Below, piece after piece: positions 15,463 to 25,222 of a DNA stretch of 64,000 nucleotides. Within the stretch, counting starts at the first letter, position 1. Every line of letters starts with the position of its first letter. The notes under the pieces are model-generated. The model was given only the letters and a program-made list of their open reading frames with translations. It was not told where the DNA came from and did not search any database. Where the stretch lies: assembly GCA_017554745.1 (NCBI GenBank), contig JAFZHS010000030.1:1-64000 (forward strand). Direction: 5' to 3'. Made by a program: the position numbers and the translations under genes. This DNA is from Clostridiales bacterium (GTDB taxonomy: Bacteria; Bacillota; Clostridia; Saccharofermentanales; Saccharofermentanaceae).

Positions 15463-15972
15463 GTGGACAACGACGTTATTCTTAAGGAAAAAGACGATTT
15501 CATAGACGACAGGGAAAAAGTCTGGCTCGGAATTCTGGGAGCATTTTTGCTCTCGCTTATCGGCGGGGCTATTTGGTGCGGCCTTCTATGGCTTGATCTT
15601 TTCCGTCCGGTATGCGGGTTAGCGATCATTACCTTTGCAGTTATCGGTTACAGGGCTTTTACTAAGAAGAACAGTACCAAAGGACTGGTAATCTCGATCG
15701 TCGTTTCCCTGGTTACGGTCGTTATGGCTAATTATCTTGTGCTTGTTATGCAAGTGTATGAAGCATATAAGATATGGTATGAAGAGGGTGAGTATTTCAC
15801 CAAAGTTACTTTCCTCGCGGCAATCAAAGGTTCATATTATTATTTGAGCGATGCCTATGTGCGCGGTCTTGTCTTAAGGGATCTTGGGCTTGGAGTTGCT
15901 TTCGTTGTGCTCGGCGCCGTTCCCTTTATCGTTGACGCTGTAAAACGCCACAGAAACCAGCCTTATAGTTAA
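15463..15972 (+). CDS. Four-span membrane protein of unknown function
   Basis: A 169-residue protein with four hydrophobic segments (about residues 22-45, 48-65, 72-95 and 140-158) and an acidic start (DNDVILKEKDDFIDDREK). The start is GTG at 15463, preceded by AAGGAAGGATC. It lies between an HD hydrolase and a Fur-family regulator, with an 18-bp gap to the latter's start. No transport or enzyme motif was recognised. Confidence 0.6.
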   Translation: MDNDVILKEKDDFIDDREKVWLGILGAFLLSLIGGAIWCGLLWLDLFRPVCGLAIITFAVIGYRAFTKKNSTKGLVISIVVSLVTVVMANYLVLVMQVYEAYKIWYEEGEYFTKVTFLAAIKGSYYYLSDAYVRGLVLRDLGLGVAFVVLGAVPFIVDAVKRHRNQPYS

Positions 15973-15990
15973 CCGGAGGGCTTGATACAT

Positions 15991-16419
15991 ATGCCGAGAA
16001 CGCAGAAAGGCGCTTACAATACAAAACAGTCATGTGAGATCCTGAATTTCCTTAAGGATAACCAGGGTTCACATTTTACCAGCCAGGAGATATCCGATCA
16101 TTTCAGGGCCCAGGGCATCAATATCGGACAGGCCACGATTTACAGACGCCTGGACAGGCTTACTACAGAAGGTCTCGTAAACAAGTACATTATCGATGAG
16201 AAATCACCTGCATGTTATGAATACATCGGTACAGACCATTGCAGCAGCGGCAAGTGCTATCACATGAAGTGCGAGACCTGCGGAAAGCTTATCCATTTGA
16301 GTTGTGATGAGATAAATGAGTTTTTCGAGCATGTCGAGAAAGAGCACGGATTCATGCTCGATCCTAAACGCACAGTATTCTACGGGATCTGCGACGACTG
16401 CAGTAAAAAGAATTCCTGA
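15991..16419 (+). CDS. Fur family transcriptional regulator
   Basis: A 142-residue metal-sensing repressor. The winged helix contains FTSQEISDHFRAQ and IGQATIYRRLDRLTTEGLV, the usual recognition helix of Fur/Zur/PerR. The dimer part holds CYHMKCETCGKLIHLSCDE and the C-terminal ICDDC, two C-x-x-C pairs that form a structural zinc site. Which metal it senses (iron, zinc or peroxide) cannot be told. ATG 15991 is chosen because CCGGAGGG is about 10 bases before it; a TTG nine bases upstream is too close to that site. It converges with dacA. Confidence 0.87.
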   Translation: MPRTQKGAYNTKQSCEILNFLKDNQGSHFTSQEISDHFRAQGINIGQATIYRRLDRLTTEGLVNKYIIDEKSPACYEYIGTDHCSSGKCYHMKCETCGKLIHLSCDEINEFFEHVEKEHGFMLDPKRTVFYGICDDCSKKNS

Positions 16420-16421
16420 TA

Positions 16422-17852
16422 TCAGAGCATATTTGCGCGCTTCGTGACTTCGTCCCTGCGGCGCTTGATTATGCGTGCGCGGAAGATGAGGAGCACGATG
16501 ACGAGCAGGAGAATTAAGCCCGACAGAACGGCAAATGTGATGAGAATGCTCCTGACGCTTGTAAGATTCGTCTTCTTCTCAGGATTGATCTCGACTACAC
16601 CGGACTTTTTATCGATCCTGACGACCAGCGTTCCGACAAGGTAGGTCTTGTCCGAATATACCTTGCACAGCGGTATCTCGAGCACTTGCTGCTCCGCAGA
16701 GGTGTCGATCAGGGCATTGGATAAGTCGATGCGGTTCGTGCTTCCGAGCTGCGCTCTGGAAGAAGTTGTAGTGATATAGCGGTCGAGAACGACTCTCTGC
16801 TCTGAGATATAAAGGTTAGTATCAGAAAGGAGGTCTTCCATCTGCCCGTGTGCTTCATCAATCAGGGGAGTGAACTCGCTTTCTGTGATCTCGACTGTCG
16901 CGAAATTGGCATATCCGTAATCGAAAAGCGAGATGAGGTCAGAATATCTGACATCGGCACTTGTAGCGTTGAAGACGCATCCGATGAGCAGTCTGTTGTT
17001 CTTCTTGGCAGCTGCGCAGAGTGTGTAACCTGCTGTGTTTGTAAAGCCGGTCTTACCGCCGATGTAGTATTCGTAACTGAACTTGGTGGTGTTGACGAAT
17101 CTGTTGGCGTTGGTGATCTCTCTTACGCTGCTGTATTTGTTGGTAGCATTGATCGTGTAATTGAGAGTCTTTGCGATCTCTGAATAATTTGTATTTGATA
17201 CGGCTTCGTTAAGGATCAGGGCCATATCGTAAGGAGTGGTCACGTTATCGGGTGTCGAAAGTCCGTAAGCGGAAGAAAAGTGGGTGTTAAGACATCCGAT
17301 CTCGGAAGCTTTGGCATTCATCAGTTCGCAGAAAGCTTCTTCGGTACCCGAGATGTACATGCCGAGAGCGAGGCTGGCATCGTTTGCCGACGTGAGGACG
17401 GCGGCGTAGACAAGGTCTTTTACGCTGATCTCTTCGCCTTCCTGAAGGCCAAGCTTAACGTAGTCTTCCGTTATGGCTTTTATGGCTTCGGCCATGTCGT
17501 GGTTGACAGTTACAATATCTGTCATCTCAAGGCGCTCTAAGGCCAGAAGGATCGTCATGACCTTTGTCATGGAAGCAGGCTCTTTCTGGACGTCGTAATC
17601 CTTGCCTAAGAGTATAGATCCGCTGTTTGCATCGAAAAGAACATAAGATGAAGCAGAAACAGGGGGAACGTCTGCCATGATCTCGCCAAGAAGATCTGTT
17701 TTGCGCTCGGAAGCCGTAACGATACCGTCGTTAGGGTCGTCTTGATATGTCTCATCAGCCTGCACACGGGCTCCCGCGAAAGAATAAAGCGAGGTGAGCG
17801 CCATAAGCAGGACAAGTAAAAATGTCGATATCTTAAGCCTTTTAGCTGTCAT
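16422..17852 (-). CDS. dacA: D-alanyl-D-alanine carboxypeptidase (PBP5-type)
   Basis: A 476-residue low-molecular-weight penicillin-binding protein that trims the terminal D-Ala of peptidoglycan pentapeptides. It starts with a signal peptide (residues about 1-30), then the catalytic motifs SMTK (94-97), S-A-N in LTSANDAS and KTG in GGKTGFTN near residue 267. After the catalytic domain comes a beta-rich C-terminal part and a membrane span (VLSGLILLLVIVLLIFRA) with a positive tail, so it is anchored at the outer membrane face. GGGGAGA precedes the ATG. The paralog (DacF/DacB) cannot be distinguished with certainty. Confidence 0.9.
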   Translation of the reverse strand: MTAKRLKISTFLLVLLMALTSLYSFAGARVQADETYQDDPNDGIVTASERKTDLLGEIMADVPPVSASSYVLFDANSGSILLGKDYDVQKEPASMTKVMTILLALERLEMTDIVTVNHDMAEAIKAITEDYVKLGLQEGEEISVKDLVYAAVLTSANDASLALGMYISGTEEAFCELMNAKASEIGCLNTHFSSAYGLSTPDNVTTPYDMALILNEAVSNTNYSEIAKTLNYTINATNKYSSVREITNANRFVNTTKFSYEYYIGGKTGFTNTAGYTLCAAAKKNNRLLIGCVFNATSADVRYSDLISLFDYGYANFATVEITESEFTPLIDEAHGQMEDLLSDTNLYISEQRVVLDRYITTTSSRAQLGSTNRIDLSNALIDTSAEQQVLEIPLCKVYSDKTYLVGTLVVRIDKKSGVVEINPEKKTNLTSVRSILITFAVLSGLILLLVIVLLIFRARIIKRRRDEVTKRANML

Positions 17853-17935
17853 AATATCTCCCCGAATGGTTTTAACCTGTATATTTTATAGTTTTTCGGT
17901 CAAAAAACAAATATTACGCAGTCTGCTAATTTTTA

Positions 17936-17965
17936 TTAAAAATAAGAGGCGATTTACTGTATAAT
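17936..17965 (+). promoter_or_regulatory. Likely promoter of the miaB-mutS-mutL-miaA operon
   Basis: A perfect TATAAT at 17960-17965 with a weak TTAAAA 18 bases upstream, and the miaB start 28 bases downstream. Confidence 0.55.
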
Positions 17966-17992
17966 TAGCGGGTATATGAAATGAGGCTGTAA

Positions 17993-19456
17993 ATGGCAAT
18001 TATTAAGACTACAGATTTAGATAAACTTGATTTTGATTCTGCGATAAATGAGCTTAAGGAGTATTTCTCGTCTTTAGGCGCCAGAAAAGGCAGAGATCTT
18101 ACCTATAACGTCCTGACATACGGCTGCCAGCTTAACGAATCAGATTCGGAGAAACTCTCCGGAATGCTGGCTTCCATGGGACTTAAGCCGTCATCAGGCG
18201 GAGAACTCGATGATGCCGACGTGATCGTATTTAATACCTGCTCTATCAGAGAGAATGCAGACAGGCATCTATTCGGCAATCTTGGTGTTTTTAAGACTCT
18301 GAAGAAGAATGACCGCGACGTGGTGATCGCAGTCGGCGGCTGCATGATGAAGGTCCCCGAGAATGTTGAGAGGATCAAGAAGTCCTATCCTTATGTGGAT
18401 CTTGTTTTCGATCCGCAGCAGCTGCACAGGTTCCCGGTCCTGATGAGGGATGCCATCCGCAAGAATAAGCAGCTCGTAAATATCTCGGCTGACGACTACA
18501 TCGCCGAGGATGACTTCTTCCCGATCGACAGGAAGAGGAAGTTCAGGGCGCTCGTGCCGATAATGTACGGCTGCAATAACTTCTGCTCTTACTGCATCGT
18601 CCCTTATGCCAGGGGCAGGGAGAGGTCCAGGGACTTCAATGAGATCGTCAAGGAATTGTCTGATCTCGCCTCACAGGGCTACAAGGAAGTCATGCTTTTA
18701 GGCCAGAACGTCAATTCCTACAAGGGAGAGGACGGCAAGACTTTTGCGGATATCTTAAGGGCGGCTTCTGATTTTAAGGAATTTTCCAGAGTAAGATTCA
18801 TGTCTTCACATCCGAAGGACCTTTCTGACGAAGTGATCGACATCATGGCTACGCGCCCGAATGTCGAAAAGCACCTGCATCTTGCTATGCAGTCAGGCTC
18901 AAATACCGTTCTCAAGGCCATGAACAGACCTTATACGATCGAGAGATTCCAGGAGATCGTGGATACTTTCAGAGCCAAGGTAGAGGGCGGATCCCTTACG
19001 ACTGACATTATCGTAGGCTTCCCCGGCGAGACTGAAGAAGATTTCCTGGAGACACTGGATGCAGTCGAGAAAGCCAAGTTTGACGCGGCATTTACTTTCC
19101 AGTATTCCGCAAGGCCCGGCACAAAGGCTGCAAGCTTCCCGGACCAGATCCCCCAGGATGTGGTAACTGACCGCTTTGGCAGACTTACCGAATATACAAA
19201 CCGCTACGCTGAAGAATCCAATAGCAGGCTTATCGGCAAGACCATGGAAGTCCTTATAGAGGGCATCAGCAAAGCAGGTGATATGACTTTCTCCGGAAGG
19301 ACTATCACGAACCATCTGGTCAACTTTACGATCCCTGCAGATCTCGGGATCGAGATCGGACCTGATTATCTTGAAGGCAGACTCTGCGAGGTCAGGATAG
19401 ACCGCGCAAGGCCTTATTCTGTTGACGGCGAGCTCGTCAGCTTGAAGGGAGAATGA
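17993..19456 (+). CDS. miaB: tRNA-2-methylthio-N6-dimethylallyladenosine synthase
   Basis: A 487-residue radical-SAM methylthiotransferase that converts i6A37 to ms2i6A37 in tRNAs reading UNN codons. The N-terminal domain carries the three cysteines of the auxiliary cluster (C45, C83, C117) and the radical-SAM domain the C-x3-C-x2-C triad (C194, C198, C201 in YGCNNFCSYCIVPYARGRE). A TRAM domain occupies the last 65 residues. It starts the operon that also encodes MiaA, which makes the i6A37 substrate, and overlaps mutS by 4 bp. This link of mismatch repair and tRNA modification is common in Clostridia. Confidence 0.96.
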   Translation: MAIIKTTDLDKLDFDSAINELKEYFSSLGARKGRDLTYNVLTYGCQLNESDSEKLSGMLASMGLKPSSGGELDDADVIVFNTCSIRENADRHLFGNLGVFKTLKKNDRDVVIAVGGCMMKVPENVERIKKSYPYVDLVFDPQQLHRFPVLMRDAIRKNKQLVNISADDYIAEDDFFPIDRKRKFRALVPIMYGCNNFCSYCIVPYARGRERSRDFNEIVKELSDLASQGYKEVMLLGQNVNSYKGEDGKTFADILRAASDFKEFSRVRFMSSHPKDLSDEVIDIMATRPNVEKHLHLAMQSGSNTVLKAMNRPYTIERFQEIVDTFRAKVEGGSLTTDIIVGFPGETEEDFLETLDAVEKAKFDAAFTFQYSARPGTKAASFPDQIPQDVVTDRFGRLTEYTNRYAEESNSRLIGKTMEVLIEGISKAGDMTFSGRTITNHLVNFTIPADLGIEIGPDYLEGRLCEVRIDRARPYSVDGELVSLKGE

Positions 19457-22191
19457 CCGTGACTGATAACAACGGTTTTGATGAGAATAACGTTAAAGCT
19501 GCCGGCCAGTTCCCGATGAGCCTATCAGACTTAAAGCCTGAAGAGCTTTCTCCCATGATGCAGCACTATGCCGAGATGAAGGAGAAGTGCCGGGATTCAT
19601 TCCTTTTGTACAGGCTCGGCGACTTCTATGAGATGTTTTTCGATGATGCGGTAAAGGCCGCGAAGATCCTTGAACTCGCGCTTACCAGAAGAGACTGCGG
19701 TTCGGGCTACAGGGCACCGATGTGCGGCATTCCTTTCCATGCATATTCGACCTATGCCAACAGGCTCGTCCAGGCCGGATATAAGGTCGCTATCTGCGAG
19801 CAGCTTGAAGATCCTTCGGTCGCAACAGGACTTGTAAAGCGCGGCATCATTAAGATCCTTACACCCGGTACCATTACCGAATCCGGCGGGCTTGAAGACC
19901 GCAAGAATAACTTCCTCATGAGCATCTACTGCGTAGGAAGCCAGTTCGGCGTAGCCTGCGCTGATATTTCTACGGGCGATTTTGAGGCTACACAGCTGAC
20001 GCTTACCGATAACGGTGAGCATCTTATCAATCTGATCGGCAAATATTCTCCGTCAGAGATCATATACAACTCGAATTTCGAGGGCACACCTGAGATACAG
20101 GCAATAAGGAGCGGTACTGATATCGCCCTTACAAGAAGAAGCGACAGAGACTTCTCTGAGAGCCTTTTCAGGAACAGCGGAGCTGCCGTACAAGACGCCA
20201 AGCTTTTCAATAATCCCGAGATGATGTACTGCGCATGCTCGGCTCTGATACTTTATGCCGAGGAGACACAGACTGATAAAGTCACATATCTTGATGTCGT
20301 AAGATGCTACAAGATCTCCGATACAATGGAGCTCGATATCGCAACGCGTACGGGCCTTGAGCTCACATCGACCATCAGGACCAAGCAGAAGAAGGGCTCG
20401 CTCCTCTGGGCTATCGACAGGACAAAGACTTCCATGGGCGCAAGACTTTTGCGCAAGTGGGTAGAAGAGCCTTTGATCTCGGTCAAGGCTATCAACAGAA
20501 GGCTCGATGCCGTTGAAGAAGCGAAAGAGAAATACATGGCCCGCCAGCAGATTATGGAAGGCTTGTCAGGCCTTTACGATATCGAGCGTCTGGCAGGTAA
20601 AGTATCGCTTGGCACATGCAACGCGAGAGATATGCTTTCCCTTCGCAATTCCCTGCGCAAGATCCCGTTCGTAAGAGAAGGTCTTGAGGAGTTCTCCAAG
20701 GGTATGTTCAAGGAGATAAAGACTTCTATGGATCCTCTTACAGACATCGCTGAGCTCCTCGAGAAGTCCATAAATGAAGATGCTCCCGTAACGGTTAAAG
20801 ATGGTGACATCATCAAGCGCGGCTATAACGCAGAATGCGATGAGCTCTATGACCTCGCCAAGAATGCCAAGGAATATATCCTGCAGCTCGAGAATAACGA
20901 GCGTGAGAGGACGGGCATAAAGACTCTTAAGATCGGTTATAACAAAGTATTCGGTTACTTTATCGATATCCCGAGATCCCAGTCTGACAAGGTACCTGAA
21001 GAGTATGTAAGAAAGCAGACTCTCGTAAACAACGAGCGTTATATCACGCCGCAGATCAAGGAGCTTGAAGATAAGATAGTCAGTGCCTCTTCACGCCGTA
21101 TCGCGCTTGAATATGAGCTCTTTACTGAGGTGCGTGAGAAGGTCTGTGCCGTATCGGATAAGCTTTTCGGTACAGCAAGGGCTATTGCGCAGACTGACGT
21201 TATCACTTCGCTTGCTGAGCTTGCCGAAGTAGAGAATTACGTTAAGCCTTCCATAGACGATTCGGAGATAATTGAGATCAAGGGCGGCAGACACCCTGTC
21301 GTAGAGCAGATGATGAGATCTTCCCATGAGACGTTCGTTCCAAACGACATCACCATGGATGAAGAGAAGCGGCTCATGGTCCTTACGGGCCCTAACATGG
21401 CCGGCAAGTCAACGTTCATGAGGCAGACCGCGCTTATTGTTCTTATGGCGCAGATAGGTTCTTTCGTTCCTGCGCAAAGCGCGAAAATCGGTCTTGTGGA
21501 TCACATCTTTACCAGGATCGGCGCATCAGATGATATCTCCACGGGCCAGTCAACATTCATGGTAGAGATGAGGGAAGTGTCTTATATCCTGAAGAATGCT
21601 ACGCGCAAGAGCCTTCTGCTTTTGGACGAAGTAGGAAGAGGTACAAGCACATACGATGGTTTGTCTATCGCCTGGGCTGTCATCGAGTACATAATCGATC
21701 CGAATATACTCTATTCGAGGACTATTTTCGCGACGCATTATCACGAACTTAATCAGCTCGAGCGTCTTAACAGAGGCGTATACAATAACCACGTTGAAGT
21801 TAAGGAAGAGGGCGACAGCGTTACCTTCCTGCATAAGATCTCAGACGGCGGCACTTCGGATAGTTACGGTATCGAAGTAGCAAGACTGGCAGGACTTCCT
21901 TCAGACGTTTTGAAGCGCTCAAGAGCGATACTTTCGGAGCTTGAGAGGATCGGGAAGTTCAAGGTCAAGGGCAACCGTGAGACCATGGGTAATGACGAGG
22001 AACTTTCGAAGGATGTCATGCCCGGACAGGAATCTTTCTTTAATCCCGATAATGTCGTTTACAGGAAAGAAGACAAGATCCGCCAGACTTTAAGAGAGCT
22101 TGATCCTACGAGATTAACGCCTATCGAAGCCATGAATATTCTTTATGAATTGAAGCAGAAGTGCTCGGAGGAAGACATTGGGCAGGATTAA
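19453..22191 (+). CDS. mutS: DNA mismatch repair protein MutS
   Basis: A 912-residue mismatch sensor. The N-terminal mismatch-binding domain carries LLYRLGDFYEMFFDDA (the Phe-x-Glu wedge in this segment), followed by connector, lever and clamp domains, and the ABC-type ATPase with Walker A GPNMAGKST near residue 645 and the DEVGRGTST signature/Walker B. It is somewhat longer than the usual 850-870 residues because of an acidic C-terminal tail. The ATG overlaps the miaB stop (ATGA); GGGAG stands upstream. A GTG six bases on is a less likely start. Confidence 0.97.
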   Translation: MTVTDNNGFDENNVKAAGQFPMSLSDLKPEELSPMMQHYAEMKEKCRDSFLLYRLGDFYEMFFDDAVKAAKILELALTRRDCGSGYRAPMCGIPFHAYSTYANRLVQAGYKVAICEQLEDPSVATGLVKRGIIKILTPGTITESGGLEDRKNNFLMSIYCVGSQFGVACADISTGDFEATQLTLTDNGEHLINLIGKYSPSEIIYNSNFEGTPEIQAIRSGTDIALTRRSDRDFSESLFRNSGAAVQDAKLFNNPEMMYCACSALILYAEETQTDKVTYLDVVRCYKISDTMELDIATRTGLELTSTIRTKQKKGSLLWAIDRTKTSMGARLLRKWVEEPLISVKAINRRLDAVEEAKEKYMARQQIMEGLSGLYDIERLAGKVSLGTCNARDMLSLRNSLRKIPFVREGLEEFSKGMFKEIKTSMDPLTDIAELLEKSINEDAPVTVKDGDIIKRGYNAECDELYDLAKNAKEYILQLENNERERTGIKTLKIGYNKVFGYFIDIPRSQSDKVPEEYVRKQTLVNNERYITPQIKELEDKIVSASSRRIALEYELFTEVREKVCAVSDKLFGTARAIAQTDVITSLAELAEVENYVKPSIDDSEIIEIKGGRHPVVEQMMRSSHETFVPNDITMDEEKRLMVLTGPNMAGKSTFMRQTALIVLMAQIGSFVPAQSAKIGLVDHIFTRIGASDDISTGQSTFMVEMREVSYILKNATRKSLLLLDEVGRGTSTYDGLSIAWAVIEYIIDPNILYSRTIFATHYHELNQLERLNRGVYNNHVEVKEEGDSVTFLHKISDGGTSDSYGIEVARLAGLPSDVLKRSRAILSELERIGKFKVKGNRETMGNDEELSKDVMPGQESFFNPDNVVYRKEDKIRQTLRELDPTRLTPIEAMNILYELKQKCSEEDIGQD

Positions 22192-24097
22192 TGTATTAGA
22201 TACCAAGACCGCCAATGCCATCAAGGCCGGCGAGGTCATCGAGCGCCCTGTCTCGGTAGTCAAGGAGCTTGTTGATAACGCGATAGACAGCGGTGCCACA
22301 AGAGTGACCGTGGAATTCGCAGGCGGCGGCATATCGCTTATCCGCGTGTCTGACGACGGCTGCGGAATGGACAGGGAAGATGCGGAGAAAGCGTTCCTGA
22401 TCCACGCCACGTCAAAACTTCACTCTATAGAAGATATCTATTCGCTCTCCACGATGGGCTTCAGAGGAGAGGCGCTGGCTTCGATCGCAGCATGCTCGGA
22501 TGTTACCCTCACGACATGCCTCAAGGGCGAGAGCCTGGGATCCAAAGTAGTTTACGAAGACGGTTCTCTTAAAGGCGTTTACGACAGTCCCGCATGCACA
22601 GGAACGACCGTAGAAGTAAGGAATCTTTTTAAGAATCTCCCTGCGAGATATAAGTTCCTTAAGAAAGATTCGACTGAAGGAATGTACATCACAGGCCTTA
22701 TCGAAAAGCTTGCGGTTATTGCGCCCGAGATATCCATAAAACTCATTAAGGACGGAACAGTCTTATTTACCACGCCCGGCAACGGTTCTTCTCTTGATGC
22801 AGTTTACGCGGTATACGGCAAAGAGACGGCGAAAGCACTTGTTCCCGTGAGCTTTAAGTACGAAGGCGGAAGGATAGAAGGCTTTACGGGCCTAACTTCA
22901 TTCGTCAGAGGCAACAGAGGCCTTCAGGTGGTTTTTGTAAACGGACGTCTTATCCACAGCAAGACGGTATCTGCCGCTATTGATGAAGCATATAAGAATG
23001 CCGTAATGAAGAATAAGTTCCCGATCTGTTTTCTCATGATCTACTGCGAGCCGGGCACTGTGGACGTTAACGTGCATCCGCAGAAATCTGAAGTTAAATT
23101 CAGCAATGACGGAGACATTTTCAGGCTCGTTTATCACGGCATAAAGGATGCCCTGACGAAGAACGGCGAAGCGGGAATGACTTTCAACGGCATTGCCGAG
23201 AAGGTAGAAGAGGAAGCAAATGCAGGCATACAGCTCCGCTATGATTTTTCCGGCAAAGCTCCTGCTCCTAAGTCTTCCGCGAGACCTTCATCTGCTCCTT
23301 CTGCTTCGCATAAACTTGGACAGCAGGGAGATCCTGCACAGGCGAATAAGCTCCTGCAGATATTGTCAGAGTTTAAGCCTGATATCGAGGCTCTGAAAGA
23401 GACCGGCGATGAGCCGTCAGTAAAGTCTGAAGAGCCTGCCGCTCCAGAGGTTTTCGAGACTGCTGCGCCTGCCATCATAGAGGATGTTCAGGAGAACAGG
23501 ACTTTGACTGATATCGACAGACTTGCCGCCGCAAGCTTTGTCGGAATTATTTTCTCGACATATATCATCCTTCAGAATGAGGATGTCTGCTTTATAGTTG
23601 ACCAGCACGCAGCTCACGAGAGAGTGCTCTATGAAGAATTCATGGTAAAGAAAAAGCCCGGCGTAAAGCCTGCGGTAGAGCAGGTATTAACCCCGCAGAT
23701 CCTTACGCTTTCCTGGGAGGATTACAGCTTTGTCGAGGATAACTTAAGCCGCTTTGAAGAAAACGGATTTGAGCTCGAACTTCTTGGCGACAGGCAGATC
23801 GCTGTAAGGACTGTCCCGCTTGGAAAAGCAGGCAGACAGTCTGATGTTTTCCAGGCTATCCTTACAGACCTTAAGCGTGAAGTTCCTTCCAAATCCGAGA
23901 TATGGTATCAGCTTATCCAGACCACAGCATGCAAAGCTGCCATCAGAGCCGGTGATAAGATAACGCAGCAGGAGGCCATGCAGCTTATAAGGGAGCTCTC
24001 AAAGCTTGAAGATCCGTATCACTGCGCGCACGGCAGGCCTACGTTCTTTACGGTCTCCAAAAAAGACTACGAGAAGAACTTCAAGAGAATAGTCTGA
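22178..24097 (+). CDS. mutL: DNA mismatch repair protein MutL, endonuclease type
   Basis: A 639-residue GHKL ATPase that couples MutS to strand removal. ATP motifs are ELVDNAIDSGA, DDGCGMD, ATSKL and GFRGEAL. The C-terminal domain has the complete nicking-endonuclease motif DQHAAHERVLYE and the metal-binding CAHGRPT, so this MutL should cut the nascent strand itself, as expected in an organism without MutH. A linker rich in Pro, Ala and Ser lies near residues 350-440. The start is TTG at 22178 within the mutS end, preceded by GGAGGA with correct spacing; overlap with mutS is 14 bp. Confidence 0.95.
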   Translation: MGRINVLDTKTANAIKAGEVIERPVSVVKELVDNAIDSGATRVTVEFAGGGISLIRVSDDGCGMDREDAEKAFLIHATSKLHSIEDIYSLSTMGFRGEALASIAACSDVTLTTCLKGESLGSKVVYEDGSLKGVYDSPACTGTTVEVRNLFKNLPARYKFLKKDSTEGMYITGLIEKLAVIAPEISIKLIKDGTVLFTTPGNGSSLDAVYAVYGKETAKALVPVSFKYEGGRIEGFTGLTSFVRGNRGLQVVFVNGRLIHSKTVSAAIDEAYKNAVMKNKFPICFLMIYCEPGTVDVNVHPQKSEVKFSNDGDIFRLVYHGIKDALTKNGEAGMTFNGIAEKVEEEANAGIQLRYDFSGKAPAPKSSARPSSAPSASHKLGQQGDPAQANKLLQILSEFKPDIEALKETGDEPSVKSEEPAAPEVFETAAPAIIEDVQENRTLTDIDRLAAASFVGIIFSTYIILQNEDVCFIVDQHAAHERVLYEEFMVKKKPGVKPAVEQVLTPQILTLSWEDYSFVEDNLSRFEENGFELELLGDRQIAVRTVPLGKAGRQSDVFQAILTDLKREVPSKSEIWYQLIQTTACKAAIRAGDKITQQEAMQLIRELSKLEDPYHCAHGRPTFFTVSKKDYEKNFKRIV

Positions 24098-25056
24098 TGA
24101 ATACGTCTTTTCCTGTTTTCGAAAAGTATTCTTACATACCGATAATCGCAGGACCTACTGCGAGCGGCAAAAGCGCGCTTGCATTAGAGATCTGTAAGAT
24201 CGCAGACGGCGAACTGGTCTGCGCTGATTCCATGCAGATCTATAAGGGACTTGATATCGGAACGGCTAAAGATACCAAGGAAGAGATCGGCGACATACCG
24301 CATTATCTGACTGATATCATCGAACCCGGTATGAACTTCTCGGTTTACGATTACCTGAGCAATGCTCTCCCGGTCATTAAGGACATTTTGGAAAGAGGCA
24401 AACTGCCCGTTGTCTGCGGTGGTACGGGACAATATATCTCTTCGCTTCTCTACGGCCTTGATTACGGAACAGGTGACGAAGAAGCAGAGATAAAGGCTAC
24501 GAAAGAGCTTACCGAAGAATATGAGAAGAACGGAATAGAACCGTTGTATTCAAGGCTTAAGGAGATCGATCCCGAAGCGGCCGCAAATATCGAGCCCAAT
24601 AATACAAGGCGTGTAATAAGGGCACTTGCTGTATATGATGCGCTTGGCATGACTTTCACAGAGAAGAACAGAAGGTCTAAAGCGAACGGACCAGAGTATC
24701 CGTTTAAGGTGTTCATGATCGACTGGGACAGGGAAGTGCTCTACGACAGGATCAACAGAAGAGTCGGCATCATGATAGATAACGGCCTTGTCGAAGAAGC
24801 GAAAATGCTGCAAAGCCTGAATGTCGACAGGACTTCCACTTGCTGGCAGGCGATTGGCTATAAAGAAATGCTTAAATATCTTGAAGGCGAAGAATCTTTG
24901 GAAGAGGCTGCTGACAGGATAAGGATCGGCACAAGACATTATGCAAAAAGACAGCTTACCTGGCTTCGCAGCATGGGCGAAGATGTTACGCCGATCAAGC
25001 CGGATGAGCCAATTGTGAACGCGAAGAAAGTGTTAGATCTCATTAGAAATAATTAA
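24097..25056 (+). CDS. miaA: tRNA dimethylallyltransferase
   Basis: A 319-residue enzyme that adds a dimethylallyl group to A37 of tRNAs, the substrate later methylthiolated by MiaB at the head of this operon. Walker A is GPTASGKSALA (residues 19-29), followed by DSMQIYKGLDIGTAK and the IEPNNTRRVIRAL segment of the tRNA-binding part; WQAIGYKE and RQLTWLRS close the family pattern. The start overlaps the mutL stop by one base (TGATG). hfq, which often follows miaA in other bacteria, is absent. Confidence 0.95.
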   Translation: MNTSFPVFEKYSYIPIIAGPTASGKSALALEICKIADGELVCADSMQIYKGLDIGTAKDTKEEIGDIPHYLTDIIEPGMNFSVYDYLSNALPVIKDILERGKLPVVCGGTGQYISSLLYGLDYGTGDEEAEIKATKELTEEYEKNGIEPLYSRLKEIDPEAAANIEPNNTRRVIRALAVYDALGMTFTEKNRRSKANGPEYPFKVFMIDWDREVLYDRINRRVGIMIDNGLVEEAKMLQSLNVDRTSTCWQAIGYKEMLKYLEGEESLEEAADRIRIGTRHYAKRQLTWLRSMGEDVTPIKPDEPIVNAKKVLDLIRNN

Positions 25057-25059
25057 AAA

Positions 25060-25090
25060 ATGCTGCATGGTATATGCAGCATTCCTTTGT
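25060..25090 (+). terminator. Weak intrinsic terminator after miaA
   Basis: Perfect ATGCTGCAT / ATGCAGCAT stem with a 5-base loop, followed by TCCTTTGTT rather than a continuous T-run. Confidence 0.6.
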
Positions 25091-25222
25091 TCACATTTGA
25101 TTAAATCAATTAAATTTCAAGACTTGTCTCAATAATAGTTAATTTACAAACAATTGCTTGAAAAACTCAGCAGAGCAAACATAATGATAGTACACGCGGA
25201 GTATCTCTAAGGAAGGAGGTAG

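Noticed and set aside
25057-25222. hfq after miaA
   Set aside because: The stretch has a hairpin and no Hfq-like frame.
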